Source of the DNA: [Pseudopropionibacterium] massiliense
GTDB taxonomy: Bacteria > Actinomycetota > Actinomycetes > Propionibacteriales > Propionibacteriaceae
DNA length: 64,000 bases
Direction of reading: 5' to 3'
Assembly: GCF_900607225.1 (NCBI RefSeq)
Contig: NZ_LR027842.1
Span: forward strand, 2,198,980 to 2,262,979
This document shows positions 10,299 to 18,241 of the stretch, piece after piece. Under the pieces are notes generated by a model. The model made no database searches, was not told where the DNA came from, and was given only the letters and a program-made list of their open reading frames with translations. Positions within the stretch are counted from its first letter, which is position 1, and every line of letters begins with the position of its first letter. A program made the translations under genes and the position numbers.

Positions 10299-11561
10299 TC
10301 AGTGCAGCTCGGGATCGAGTTCGGCCGCCAACGGCGGGGTTTCTCCTTCGGTCATCGATTCCAGGGGGGCCGCCCAGGACCCCGCTTCTCCGGAGGAGAC
10401 GACGGCCCCGAACAAGGGTCGATCGGAACCGACCACGACTCGCTGCCCCTGCTCCGTGGTCGCTGGGAGTGTGTGGACGACGGTTTGTCCGGAACCCACC
10501 GTAATCGTTGTCGTCTCCTCGGTTGCCCCGCTGCCGGTGACCGTGACCGTGGCCTGCGCGTCGCCATCTCCCGGGTTCGTCAACTGCAGTGTCCCGCCGG
10601 GCGAGGTGAAGGTACCCAGGGATGTTCCCGCACTGACCGGGGCCACCTGCGCGGAATCCCCCAGGGTGAACGCCATACCGGCCATCACTGGCGCGTCAGA
10701 GCTGACCTGAAGGGCCGATGCCTCGCCCAGCAGCGCATTCTCGAGGGACACCGAGACGCTCGCGTGCGGCGGGATGCTGATGTTCTCGCCTCCTTGGGGA
10801 TGGTAGGCGGGTGTGGTCCCGTAGGCCGTCAGATTGGCGGTGATCCGCGTCTCGCTGGGGTTGGCGAGCACGACGACGGAGCTGGTCGCCCCGGCCGGGA
10901 TCCCAGGAAGCAGGTGGGATGTGCCCAACTGGGAAGGCCCGGCCGCCGTCCCACTGTTCTGGGTCTGGGTGATCGCCATCACCGCGGCGCGGCCCCGACT
11001 GGCCTGGAAGGAAACCCCCACCGGGGTCGCCTTCTCGGTCAGGACGGACAGGGCAATGGTGCGCTCCTGATGGGCTGCGAGCGTGATTCCTCGTGCCCCC
11101 AGCGACTGGATCTCCCCCTCCGCTCCGTAGAGAGTCAGATCGATCGCGGCCTCGGATGCATCCGGGTTGACGATTTTGAGTTGCGTGTCCGCCGTTGCCG
11201 GAAGCGCGATCACCCCCTGGGAGACGGGTTTGACGCACTGGGTGAGGGTCCGCACGGCACCGGATCCGGAGATCGCCCCGCCCATCGGACCCTCCGTGCC
11301 CTCTGCGACCACGGAGGTTTCCTGTCCCGTGAGCACCGCGCGTTTCGTCTCGGTCGCGGACCCACCCAGCGGGGTGACCGTCGTGGCGTTGTCCACCATC
11401 ACCGTCGCCCCCGGGGCCGCGGGTACACACACCACCTTCGTGGAGCGAATCGCCTCGACCGTGGTGACCCTCGGCAGCTCGGCCGGTGTCAGGGTGGTTA
11501 TCCCGACGACCACGCCGGTCAGAACCGCAAAACCCAGTAGTGTCTCGAGCACGCGTCGCAT
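10299..11561 (-). CDS. DUF5719 family secreted/membrane-anchored protein
   Basis: A 420-residue protein with an N-terminal signal or anchor (RRVLETLLGFAVLTGVVVGITTL). A Thr/Ser/Val-rich extracellular region of beta-sandwich-like repeats follows, without catalytic motifs I recognise. Its features (VCVPAAPGATVMV near residue 46, repeated short beta segments with conserved Asn) match the DUF5719 family. In actinobacteria that family sits directly after the very large glycosyltransferase gene. Start ATG 11561 has a GGAGG eight bases upstream and is two bases past the glycosyltransferase stop, so the pair is co-translated. I infer an envelope-side partner of that transferase; no function is established. 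Confidence 0.75.
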   Translation of the reverse strand: MRRVLETLLGFAVLTGVVVGITTLTPAELPRVTTVEAIRSTKVVCVPAAPGATVMVDNATTVTPLGGSATETKRAVLTGQETSVVAEGTEGPMGGAISGSGAVRTLTQCVKPVSQGVIALPATADTQLKIVNPDASEAAIDLTLYGAEGEIQSLGARGITLAAHQERTIALSVLTEKATPVGVSFQASRGRAAVMAITQTQNSGTAAGPSQLGTSHLLPGIPAGATSSVVVLANPSETRITANLTAYGTTPAYHPQGGENISIPPHASVSVSLENALLGEASALQVSSDAPVMAGMAFTLGDSAQVAPVSAGTSLGTFTSPGGTLQLTNPGDGDAQATVTVTGSGATEETTTITVGSGQTVVHTLPATTEQGQRVVVGSDRPLFGAVVSSGEAGSWAAPLESMTEGETPPLAAELDPELH

Positions 11562-11563
11562 CT

Positions 11564-14500
11564 TCAGTCCTCCAGTCCGCGCCGGGCCCCCGAGGAGCCT
11601 CCGATCGTGGGAGCGGCCAGTCCGATGATCAGCACGACCACACCGACCTGCAGGCCGAACATCCACCACGCCGGGGACATCGCCCAGGTCACTTTCCCCC
11701 CGAGCCCGGCGGGAACGGTGAAGGTCGCCTTCCCGCCCTCGGAGAGTGGGGCGAGTTCCTGTCCGTCGATGCGGACCCGCCACCGCTCGTCCGGGGGTTC
11801 GGCGAGCACCAGGCGGCGTTCGGTGTCGGCGGCCGTGACGTTCCCGTCCAGGACGGCCCTGCTGCCGTTCTGGTCGACGATGTGCACGCGGGAGGGAAGC
11901 TCCACCACCGTCCAGATGACGGTATCCCCGTCCATCGGGGAGCGCGTCAGGCCTGCGGCGTTCCCGACGGCCGCCAGTTGCTCGGTGCCGAATCCTCTCA
12001 TCCACACGTGGCTGACGCCGAGATCCTGCAGACGATCGGCCAGGTTCTCCGGTGCGTCCCCCCCGCCGAGCAGCTGCACGAGGGCCGCGAAGTCGTCGTG
12101 GAAGGCACCCGCCGGGTTGCGTTCGGCCGTGCCCCAGCCGGGCTGGGAGGAATCGACCACGTTCCATCTCAGTCCCCCGTCGGGCTTGGTCTCGATCATC
12201 AGGACCCGGGTCTGGCGCTCCGAGACCACCACGCCGCGGGCGAAGCCGAGCTCGGAGGGATGGTTGGAGACAGGGCCTGCGAAACCGACAACTGCCCAGA
12301 CCCCGGCCGCCAACAGCGAGACCACGGAGAGGCACGCGAGCAGGACCCGCAGATCCGCTCCGGCCTTCTCGTCCCGGAGCCTCATGGCGACGATCGGGGC
12401 GAGCAGCCCGGCCACCGTCAACAGGGCCCAGCCCGAGAGCAGGGCCCGCGCCTCTCCGCCGTTCACCGGCAACGCGATCCGGGAGAGCACCACCCCTGCG
12501 ATGAGCGGGAGCCCGATCCCCGTGATGGAGAGCAGGCGGATGCGCGTGCTCCGGATCGTGCAGATGGCGTAGCCCGCCGTCACTCCCAGGATCGCGAAGA
12601 AGGCTATGTTCGCCCACAGCGGCAACCCGGATGGCAGGATCCGCCCGAACAGGGTGGCCAGCGAGGCCGGTGTCCACGCGGGCCAGGCCAGCGGATCGGG
12701 CCCTGTGAGGATGCGGCTCGGATGGGCAATCAGCGACGGTGCCCACGGGGCCAGGAAGGCTGCAGGGAGAACGATCGCGATCAGCACCGGCAACCAGACG
12801 AAACGGTCCCGGATCACCCAGATGATCCCGCCGATCGCCGCCAGACCCAGGAACACCGGCCATGCCGCGGCCCCTATCAGCAGCCACGCGGCGGCGCTGG
12901 CGGGTGCCCGGAGCCGTTCGGCCCCGAGGCTGTCGTCGATGGCCATCCGGTGGACGGCGGAGGCGAACTGCGGCAGGACGATGGCGAGCATCATTCCCGC
13001 CGCGTCGCCTGCCGTCACCAGGCCGAGCAGGATCACTGCCCCGGCCCAGGTCCCGGCGGCGATCGCCGACGTGGTGCGGGACACCTCGAAGCGACGCAGG
13101 AAGGCGTGCGCGGAAAGACCTGCCAGCAGGGGCGCCAGCCCCAGAGCCAGGAAGATCAGTAGCTGCGGGCTGCCGAACGACAGGGTGGACAGCAGGGCCC
13201 CGATCAGGAGCCAGGGTGCATCGGAACCCGCAAGGCCGACGGTCGGACTCAGCGCGACCTCCCAGGCCTTCCCGATGTTGTCGGGGACCGGCAGCAGGCC
13301 ACCGCCGAACACGTCCCCGAACCCGAACAGGTTCCGCAGTGACACCGCCCCTGCCACGAGCAGCAGCAGCGTCAGGACCGTCAGCGGAGCCATGAACCGG
13401 CGTTGGGAGGGCCCCCCTGCGAAGTCGTCCCCGGTCATCTCGTCGATGCTGAACCCGGATTCCTGATTGGTGAAGTCCCGGTACCGTTCGGCCAGATCCG
13501 CTCCCAACCGGTCGAGCGCATTGCGCACGGACCAGTAACGTCTGGGCAGCAACCGGGAGACATCCATGTTGCCCACCGACCTGGCAGCCAGGCTTTTCAC
13601 CTGGTTGCGGGTGGATGTGAATCTACGGATGGCCCGCAGTTCGGCGCCCGCGAGCCGAGGAGATTTGGCCAGGAGGAAGCCGATGGCCCGGAACCAGCTT
13701 CCGATCACCAGCCGGGCGGTCGAAACCGGTTTCGTGCCGCGGGCGGCCACCACGCGGAGAGCGGCGAGACGATCGATCTCGTGCGATTCCTTGGCGAACG
13801 CCCCGCGCCGTTCCCCCGTCCTGCCTGACTGGCGATGTGTCAGGGCGGCATCCGGCCAGGTCACGACCTTGTGTCCGGCCTCGTTGGCGCGCCACCCGAA
13901 GTCCACCCCGTCACGGTGCAGCGGTAGTTCCGGCGCCAGGCCACCGAGCTGGCGCCATACGTCACCACGGATCAGCATTCCTGCAGTCGACCCGCCAAGC
14001 ACCGGTTCCGAGATCTCCTGCCCCTGATCGATGTCTCCGTTGTCGACGATGCCCACACGCCGCCCCGTCGGGGTGATCGACTGCCCGATCTCGGCCAAGG
14101 TCTCGGGATAGTTGCGGCGGCGCGGTTGGAGCAGCTTCGGGTACAGAACGGCCGCTCCCGTCCTGGCCGCGCCCTGCAGCAGCTGGCCCAGCGCGTCGGG
14201 TCGGGGTGCCGAATCATCGTGCAAAAGCCAGATCCACGGCGCGTCAGGGGGCAGTGCAGCGGCAACCGCCTCTCCGAAACCGAGGCCCTGCCCGCCACCC
14301 AGAACGCCACTTATGACTCCCGCCGCGCGGGCCTGTTCGAGCAGCTGCCGTGACGAATCAGTTGATCCGTTGTCCACCGCGATCAGCATCGCCGGACGGG
14401 GATTCAGTGCTGCAAGAGCCCGCAGCTGGCGTGGCAACCATTCCTCCGCGTTGTGCACCACCATCACCGCGGCCACCATGCGGGGATCTATCGTCTCGAT

Positions 14501-14566
14501 CGGCTCGGGCTCCGGCTCCTCGTCGATCCAGGCCCAGGGATTGTCTGCCATTGCCTGACTCGTCAA
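11564..14566 (-). CDS. Large membrane glycosyltransferase, family 2
   Basis: About 1000 residues. Residues 20-270 form a GT2 domain with VVHNAEEWLPRQL, the nucleotide-binding AVDNGSTDSS (near 65), LHDDSAPRPD (DxD-like, near 118) and the acceptor region PLHRDGVDFGWRANEAGH. From about 390 there are some ten to twelve membrane helices, and a C-terminal extracellular beta domain (residues 760-960) ends in one last helix. The family transfers sugars onto lipid-linked or cell-wall glycans. The start is TTG 14566, with a perfect AGGAGG seven bases upstream. The ATG at 14551 has no ribosome site. The start codon lies inside a long inverted repeat shared with the whiB 3' region. Confidence 0.85.
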   Translation of the reverse strand: MTSQAMADNPWAWIDEEPEPEPIETIDPRMVAAVMVVHNAEEWLPRQLRALAALNPRPAMLIAVDNGSTDSSRQLLEQARAAGVISGVLGGGQGLGFGEAVAAALPPDAPWIWLLHDDSAPRPDALGQLLQGAARTGAAVLYPKLLQPRRRNYPETLAEIGQSITPTGRRVGIVDNGDIDQGQEISEPVLGGSTAGMLIRGDVWRQLGGLAPELPLHRDGVDFGWRANEAGHKVVTWPDAALTHRQSGRTGERRGAFAKESHEIDRLAALRVVAARGTKPVSTARLVIGSWFRAIGFLLAKSPRLAGAELRAIRRFTSTRNQVKSLAARSVGNMDVSRLLPRRYWSVRNALDRLGADLAERYRDFTNQESGFSIDEMTGDDFAGGPSQRRFMAPLTVLTLLLLVAGAVSLRNLFGFGDVFGGGLLPVPDNIGKAWEVALSPTVGLAGSDAPWLLIGALLSTLSFGSPQLLIFLALGLAPLLAGLSAHAFLRRFEVSRTTSAIAAGTWAGAVILLGLVTAGDAAGMMLAIVLPQFASAVHRMAIDDSLGAERLRAPASAAAWLLIGAAAWPVFLGLAAIGGIIWVIRDRFVWLPVLIAIVLPAAFLAPWAPSLIAHPSRILTGPDPLAWPAWTPASLATLFGRILPSGLPLWANIAFFAILGVTAGYAICTIRSTRIRLLSITGIGLPLIAGVVLSRIALPVNGGEARALLSGWALLTVAGLLAPIVAMRLRDEKAGADLRVLLACLSVVSLLAAGVWAVVGFAGPVSNHPSELGFARGVVVSERQTRVLMIETKPDGGLRWNVVDSSQPGWGTAERNPAGAFHDDFAALVQLLGGGDAPENLADRLQDLGVSHVWMRGFGTEQLAAVGNAAGLTRSPMDGDTVIWTVVELPSRVHIVDQNGSRAVLDGNVTAADTERRLVLAEPPDERWRVRIDGQELAPLSEGGKATFTVPAGLGGKVTWAMSPAWWMFGLQVGVVVLIIGLAAPTIGGSSGARRGLED

Positions 14567-14652
14567 GCCGGTTCCTCCTGTCAGCAGGCCCCCGATCATC
14601 GAGGGGCACACCCCTGACGATAGCCCAACCGGCGGGTTGACGAGTCAGGCAA
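14551..14652. repeat. Long-range inverted repeat enclosing the glycosyltransferase start codon
   Basis: A perfect 16-bp inverted repeat (14551-14566 with 14637-14652) is extended inward, after a small internal loop, by six more pairs (14568-14573 with 14627-14632). In the minus-strand transcript the first arm follows the whiB stop. The second arm contains the glycosyltransferase TTG start and its first codons, and the AGGAGG ribosome site (14574-14579) sits at the base of the 53-base loop. The fold could lower or gate translation of the downstream gene. Confidence 0.75.
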
Positions 14653-14656
14653 CTGT

Positions 14657-14914
14657 TCAGATGGCCTGGCGCTTCAGCTTTCGCCGCTCACGTTCCGACA
14701 GTCCACCCCAAATCCCGAAACGTTCATCATTGGCCAACGCGTACTCCAAGCATTCAGCGCGGACTGTGCAACTTGAGCACACACGCTTAGCCTCACGGGT
14801 TGACCCCCCCTTCTCCGGGAAAAATGCCTCAGGATCCGTCTGTGCACACAATGCATGCTGGTGCCAGGCGAATTCATCCTCAGCGTTCACCCCCAACGTC
14901 CAGATGTCGTCCAT
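14657..14914 (-). CDS. whiB: WhiB-family iron-sulfur transcriptional regulator (WhiB2/WhmD-like)
   Basis: The 85-residue protein has the complete WhiB pattern. One Cys (HALCAQTDPEAFFPEKGG, near residue 24) and a CSSCTVRAEC cluster bind the [4Fe-4S] centre, followed by GIWGGLSERERRKLKR, the sigma-factor-contact turn and basic tail. WhiB2/WhmD proteins control septation and cell-wall genes, and location between manC and envelope glycosyltransferases matches the mycobacterial whiB2 locus. Start ATG 14914 has GAGGGGG upstream and a good promoter at 14936-14964. A longer in-frame start at 14992 lies upstream of that promoter and is therefore unlikely. Confidence 0.92.
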   Translation of the reverse strand: MDDIWTLGVNAEDEFAWHQHALCAQTDPEAFFPEKGGSTREAKRVCSSCTVRAECLEYALANDERFGIWGGLSERERRKLKRQAI

Positions 14915-14935
14915 TTTGCCCCCTCTCTGGCCCAA

Positions 14936-14964
14936 ATTACACACGTGCGGTTCCTTCGCGTCAA
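14936..14964 (-). promoter_or_regulatory. Sigma-70-type promoter of whiB
   Basis: On the minus strand a -35 TTGACG (14964-14959), a 17-base spacer and a -10 TGTAAT (14941-14936) form the best vegetative promoter in the window. Transcription should begin near 14929, giving a leader of about 15 bases that carries the ribosome site and supports ATG 14914. Confidence 0.7.
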
Positions 14965-15342
14965 GCCCGTCCGGCGAGTCGGTTTGCACCAAGGCCGGGC
15001 GGACACATCCACTTCAGCTCCCCAACCGTTCTCCACCCGCCGGAGGTGGAACCCCAAGGAGGAACCACCTGCTCCGTTCTCACAGCCAAGATCATCACGG
15101 GCCGTCACGGCCGAAACATCCTCCGCTTTGATGGGCCATCACCGTCATGGAGCCAAAACCCTCGACGGCAGATTAAGTTGAAGGTTGAAGATATGACCCA
15201 ATCCTACCCGCGCCAGATGGGCGAAAGACCCAGATCCGGGCTCCCCCCTGTCCTCCGTTTGGCCAAGTGCCCGCGTCCTGCGCTCCTTCGGCATGTTCAT
15301 GCCCGATTCTTGTCCGTGCACCGCTTGTTCCGGAACCACTCA
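14965..15342. other. Long intergenic region upstream of whiB
   Basis: These 378 bases lie between the manC stop and the whiB promoter. No open frame looks like a real gene. A perfect 13-base dyad, GGCCGT-C-ACGGCC (15100-15112), about 150 bases upstream of the predicted whiB transcription start, is a candidate regulator site. I see no clear terminator for manC. Confidence 0.4.
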
Positions 15343-16422
15343 TCAGGCGTATTCGGCCCCGTGTCCTTCACGCACCAGCTCCACCAGCTCACGGATCCTC
15401 CCCACCTCCGCCAGAGGAGCCACGAGAGTGGCCACCGAGGTGTGGACGACGAGCATGTCGCGGAGTCCCAGGGTCGCCACGACATGCTTCTCACCAGCGG
15501 CGTTGATGATCACGCACCCCGACGAGTCCAGGCTCATGCTGCGCCCGTCGGTCCGGTTTCCGTGTTCGTCCAGCAGGAACTGTTCGGCGAGATTCTGATA
15601 GCTGCCGACGTCCCTCCAGGAAACGTCCAGCCCGATTGCGAGCACCTCTGCGTTGCCCTTGCCGCGGGAGACCGGCTGCATCACCGCGTAGTCGACGGAG
15701 GTCTTGAGGAGGGTGGGGAACAGCTCGTCCAGGAGTTCATTGTGCGCAGCGATTCTGCGCACTTTCTCGGCGGTGTCCGGTACCAGGACCTCCAGCTGCT
15801 CCAGCAACGTCTTGACGCGCCATACGAACATCCCCGCGTTCCACCAGTACTCCCCCGACGCCAGGTAGCGCTCGGCCACATGAGGTTCCGGCTTCTCCTT
15901 GAACTCCGAGACCCGCCAGGCGTCCAGTTCCTCGTCGATGCACCTGCCACGGTGCAGGTATCCGAATCCCGTGTGGGCCTCGGTCGGAACGACCCCCATC
16001 GTCACGAGGGCCTCGGGCCTGGTCTCCGCCACACCGAAGGCACGTTCCAGCGTGGTGCGAAACCCTTCGACCGGGGTGATGATGTGATCAGCGCTCAGCA
16101 TGGCAACGACGGCTTCCGGGTCACGCCGTTCGAGGACCGCAGCGGACCATGCGACGGCACTCAGTGAATCACGACCGACAGGTTCCCCGAGCAGGTTCTC
16201 CTCCGGTAGCTCAGGAAGCTGCCGGGCGACGACATCCACATAGGCGCGGGATGTGCACACGAGAATCCGATCATCGGGCAACAGGCCAGCCACCCGCTCA
16301 TAAGCAAGCCGTAGCAGGCTCCGCCCGTCGAAGAGTTCCAGAAGTTGCTTGGGCGTTCCCTGTCTCGAGAGAGGCCACAACCTCGTACCCGAACCGCCCG
16401 CCATTATCACCACGTAGCGCAT
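15343..16422 (-). CDS. manC: Mannose-1-phosphate guanylyltransferase
   Basis: The 359-residue cytoplasmic enzyme makes GDP-mannose from GTP and mannose-1-phosphate. The pyrophosphorylase signature AGGSGTRLWPLSRQGTPKQLL is at residues 8-28. LSADHIITP (near 110) holds the metal-binding Asp, EFKEKPEPHVAERYL (near 172) contacts the sugar, and WNAGMFVWRVKTLLEQL and DYAVMQP complete the mononucleotide-transferase domain. It lacks the C-terminal isomerase domain of fused type II enzymes, as is usual in actinobacteria. TAAAGT (16434-16429) six bases before ATG 16422 suggests a leaderless message. It works with manB at 8-9.4 kb. Confidence 0.95.
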   Translation of the reverse strand: MRYVVIMAGGSGTRLWPLSRQGTPKQLLELFDGRSLLRLAYERVAGLLPDDRILVCTSRAYVDVVARQLPELPEENLLGEPVGRDSLSAVAWSAAVLERRDPEAVVAMLSADHIITPVEGFRTTLERAFGVAETRPEALVTMGVVPTEAHTGFGYLHRGRCIDEELDAWRVSEFKEKPEPHVAERYLASGEYWWNAGMFVWRVKTLLEQLEVLVPDTAEKVRRIAAHNELLDELFPTLLKTSVDYAVMQPVSRGKGNAEVLAIGLDVSWRDVGSYQNLAEQFLLDEHGNRTDGRSMSLDSSGCVIINAAGEKHVVATLGLRDMLVVHTSVATLVAPLAEVGRIRELVELVREGHGAEYA

Positions 16423-16434
16423 GACAGGACTTTA
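16423..16434 (-). promoter_or_regulatory. Putative -10 element for leaderless manC transcript
   Basis: TAAAGT on the minus strand (16434-16429) is followed by six bases and the manC ATG. No ribosome site is present. The divergent TIGR03089 gene has a matching TAGCAT (16584-16589), six bases before its own ATG. Confidence 0.45.
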
Positions 16435-16595
16435 GTGGGATGCAGCCTCCCCATGGGGAAAACGAAAAACTATGAGGTCGTTCCACGTGGAGGACGGTCT
16501 GCTCGGGTCTCGTGCCCGTTGACCGGCGCGACCATCCTGAGTGGTTTTCACCGGCGCACGGCGACACGCCCGACGTACGCCTCTAGCATCGAACC

Positions 16596-17276
16596 ATGTT
16601 CATCGAGAAACTGCGCGGGCGCCCCGGGGCATCGCCGCTGTTCACCCATTACGACGAGACATCCGGTTCCCGGGTGGAGTTGTCCGGGACGACCTTCGCG
16701 AACTGGGTGGACAAGACCGTCAACATGCTGGACGATCTCGGGGTGGAGGCCGGGGAACCCGTTCATCTGGACCTGGTGAACACCGACCCGGGGCACTGGG
16801 TGACCGCGGTATGGGTGGCCGCGATCTGGCAACGCGGTTGCCCCGTGGCGGAACGGGACGACTGTGACGCGGCACTCGCGGTGGTCGGCCCGGCGAGCGG
16901 GATCAGGGGTCCTGTCACCGTGATGTGCTCGCTGCATCCCCTCGGGCTGGATCTCCCGGATCTTCCCGCGGACTGCACGGACTACGCGGATGTGCTGGCG
17001 GAACCGGACACGCACTGGGAGGAACCCGTTCCCCCGGATGCCCCGGCGTGGCTGCCGGACATCACCTGCGCGGGGGTGGAGCGGCTCCCGGGATCGGATC
17101 GGCGGCTCCTGTTCACTGATCCACCCCCGGGCTGGGAGAGCGTGCGGATGTTGCTGGTCTCCCCGGTGCTGGGAGGCGGCTCGACGGTCGTGGTGACAGG
17201 CGCCCCACCCGAGCGCATCTCCCGGATCGCCTCCGAGGAGAAGGCCCTTCTCACCCGCGTCGGGGAAGCCCCCTGA
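16596..17276 (+). CDS. TIGR03089 family protein (truncated adenylate-forming-like)
   Basis: This 226-residue protein matches TIGR03089, an actinobacterial family resembling only the N-terminal part of AMP-binding (acyl-CoA ligase) enzymes. Visible are TFANWVDKTVNMLDDLGVEAGEPVHLDL near residue 33 (in pieces: FANWVDKTVN, GVEAGEPV) and AAIWQRGCPV near 75. The ATP/adenylate signature of true ligases is missing, so catalysis is doubtful. Mycobacteria encode the same family near manC and the LCP gene. TAGCAT at 16584-16589 precedes ATG 16596 by six bases. Its last 26 bases overlap the convergent glycosyltransferase gene. Confidence 0.8.
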   Translation: MFIEKLRGRPGASPLFTHYDETSGSRVELSGTTFANWVDKTVNMLDDLGVEAGEPVHLDLVNTDPGHWVTAVWVAAIWQRGCPVAERDDCDAALAVVGPASGIRGPVTVMCSLHPLGLDLPDLPADCTDYADVLAEPDTHWEEPVPPDAPAWLPDITCAGVERLPGSDRRLLFTDPPPGWESVRMLLVSPVLGGGSTVVVTGAPPERISRIASEEKALLTRVGEAP

Positions 17277-18237
17277 GGAACCCGATTCCCCAGGCCAGGT
17301 GCATGGTTGCCAGCACCATGGGCAACCGGAGCCGCGCCGCCGCCGGCACGCCGCGCATGGTCAGGGTCGCGAACACGAGGAAACCCAGGTACAGCATCGG
17401 GAAGGCGAGCATGGCGGCCAGCCAGGGCCGCCGCAGCCACACCCCGGTCATTCCGGCTCCCAGACCGACGCCCGTGCCCAGGGCGGCGGCGGGTGGGGCG
17501 AGGTAGCGGCGGCTCGCGGTCTCGGGGTGTCGCCTGATGACCTCCCGTCGCCACCGTCCCGTCAGGTGGAACTGTTTCGCCAGGGCCCGCAGGCTGGAAC
17601 GGGGACGGTAGACGACCCTCAGCTCCGGGGTGAACCACACCAGGTGGCCAGCGCGACGGAGCCGGTAGTTGAGCTCCCAGTCCTGGGCGCGGTGCAGGGA
17701 TTCGTCGAAACCACCGACCTCCTTCAGGGCGTCTCGGCGGAAAACGCCCAGGAAGACGGTGTCCGCAGGCCCCGCCGGGGTGGCGGCCAGGTGGAATCCC
17801 CCACCCCCGAGGCCCAGGTGTGAGTTGTATGCCGCCGCGACGGCCTGTTCGAAGGGCGTGCGGCCCTGGGCGTCCATCAGGCCGCCGACGTTCGCGGCCC
17901 CCGTCGCCCGGAGGGTTTCCACCGCGGTGGTGATGTATCCCGGGCACAGCTCGGCGTGGCCGTCGACGCGGACGATGATCTCGTGGCTGGCCGCCTCGAT
18001 GGCCAGGTTGAGGCCGGCCGGGGTGAAGCCCGTCGGGTTGTCCACCACGACGATCCGCTCATCGGTTGCCGCCAAGGAATCGGCGATCTCCCGGGTGCGG
18101 TCGCTGCTCGGCCCCACCGCGATCACCACCTCCAGTTCGCCCGCGTATCCCTGGGCCAGGACACGCCCGACGGCGGCCTCCAGGTGCGGTTCCTCGTTGC
18201 GGACGGGCATGACGACACTCACGGGTTCGGGAATCAC
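17251..18237 (-). CDS. Glycosyltransferase family 2 with C-terminal membrane segments
   Basis: A 328-residue GT2 enzyme of the ExoA-like type. SVVMPVRNEEPHLEAAV opens the domain, VDGHAELCPGY (near residue 92) supplies the DxD-like metal site, and DTVFLGVFRRDALKEVGGFDE and QDWELNYRLRRAGH (near 190) are the acceptor-side ED motif. Two or three hydrophobic helices at residues 250-310 anchor it in the membrane. The product is probably an extracellular or cell-wall polysaccharide; the donor sugar is unknown. GTG 18237 is preceded by TAAGTT six bases upstream and no ribosome site. It runs in the same direction as the first LCP gene, five bases downstream of it. Confidence 0.88.
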   Translation of the reverse strand: MIPEPVSVVMPVRNEEPHLEAAVGRVLAQGYAGELEVVIAVGPSSDRTREIADSLAATDERIVVVDNPTGFTPAGLNLAIEAASHEIIVRVDGHAELCPGYITTAVETLRATGAANVGGLMDAQGRTPFEQAVAAAYNSHLGLGGGGFHLAATPAGPADTVFLGVFRRDALKEVGGFDESLHRAQDWELNYRLRRAGHLVWFTPELRVVYRPRSSLRALAKQFHLTGRWRREVIRRHPETASRRYLAPPAAALGTGVGLGAGMTGVWLRRPWLAAMLAFPMLYLGFLVFATLTMRGVPAAARLRLPMVLATMHLAWGIGFLRGLPRRG

Positions 18238-18241
18238 GCGA

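Noticed and set aside
11562-12887. An open frame extending the DUF5719 gene far upstream on the minus strand
   Set aside because: It runs through the glycosyltransferase gene in another frame and reads as Arg/Gly/Pro-rich noise. The real start at 11561 has a ribosome site.
14657-14992. Longer WhiB starting at 14992
   Set aside because: That start lies upstream of the predicted promoter, and the added residues do not resemble WhiB proteins.
17251-17276. 26-bp convergent overlap of TIGR03089 and glycosyltransferase genes as an antisense control element
   Set aside because: Short convergent overlaps are common in compact genomes and nothing structural supports regulation.
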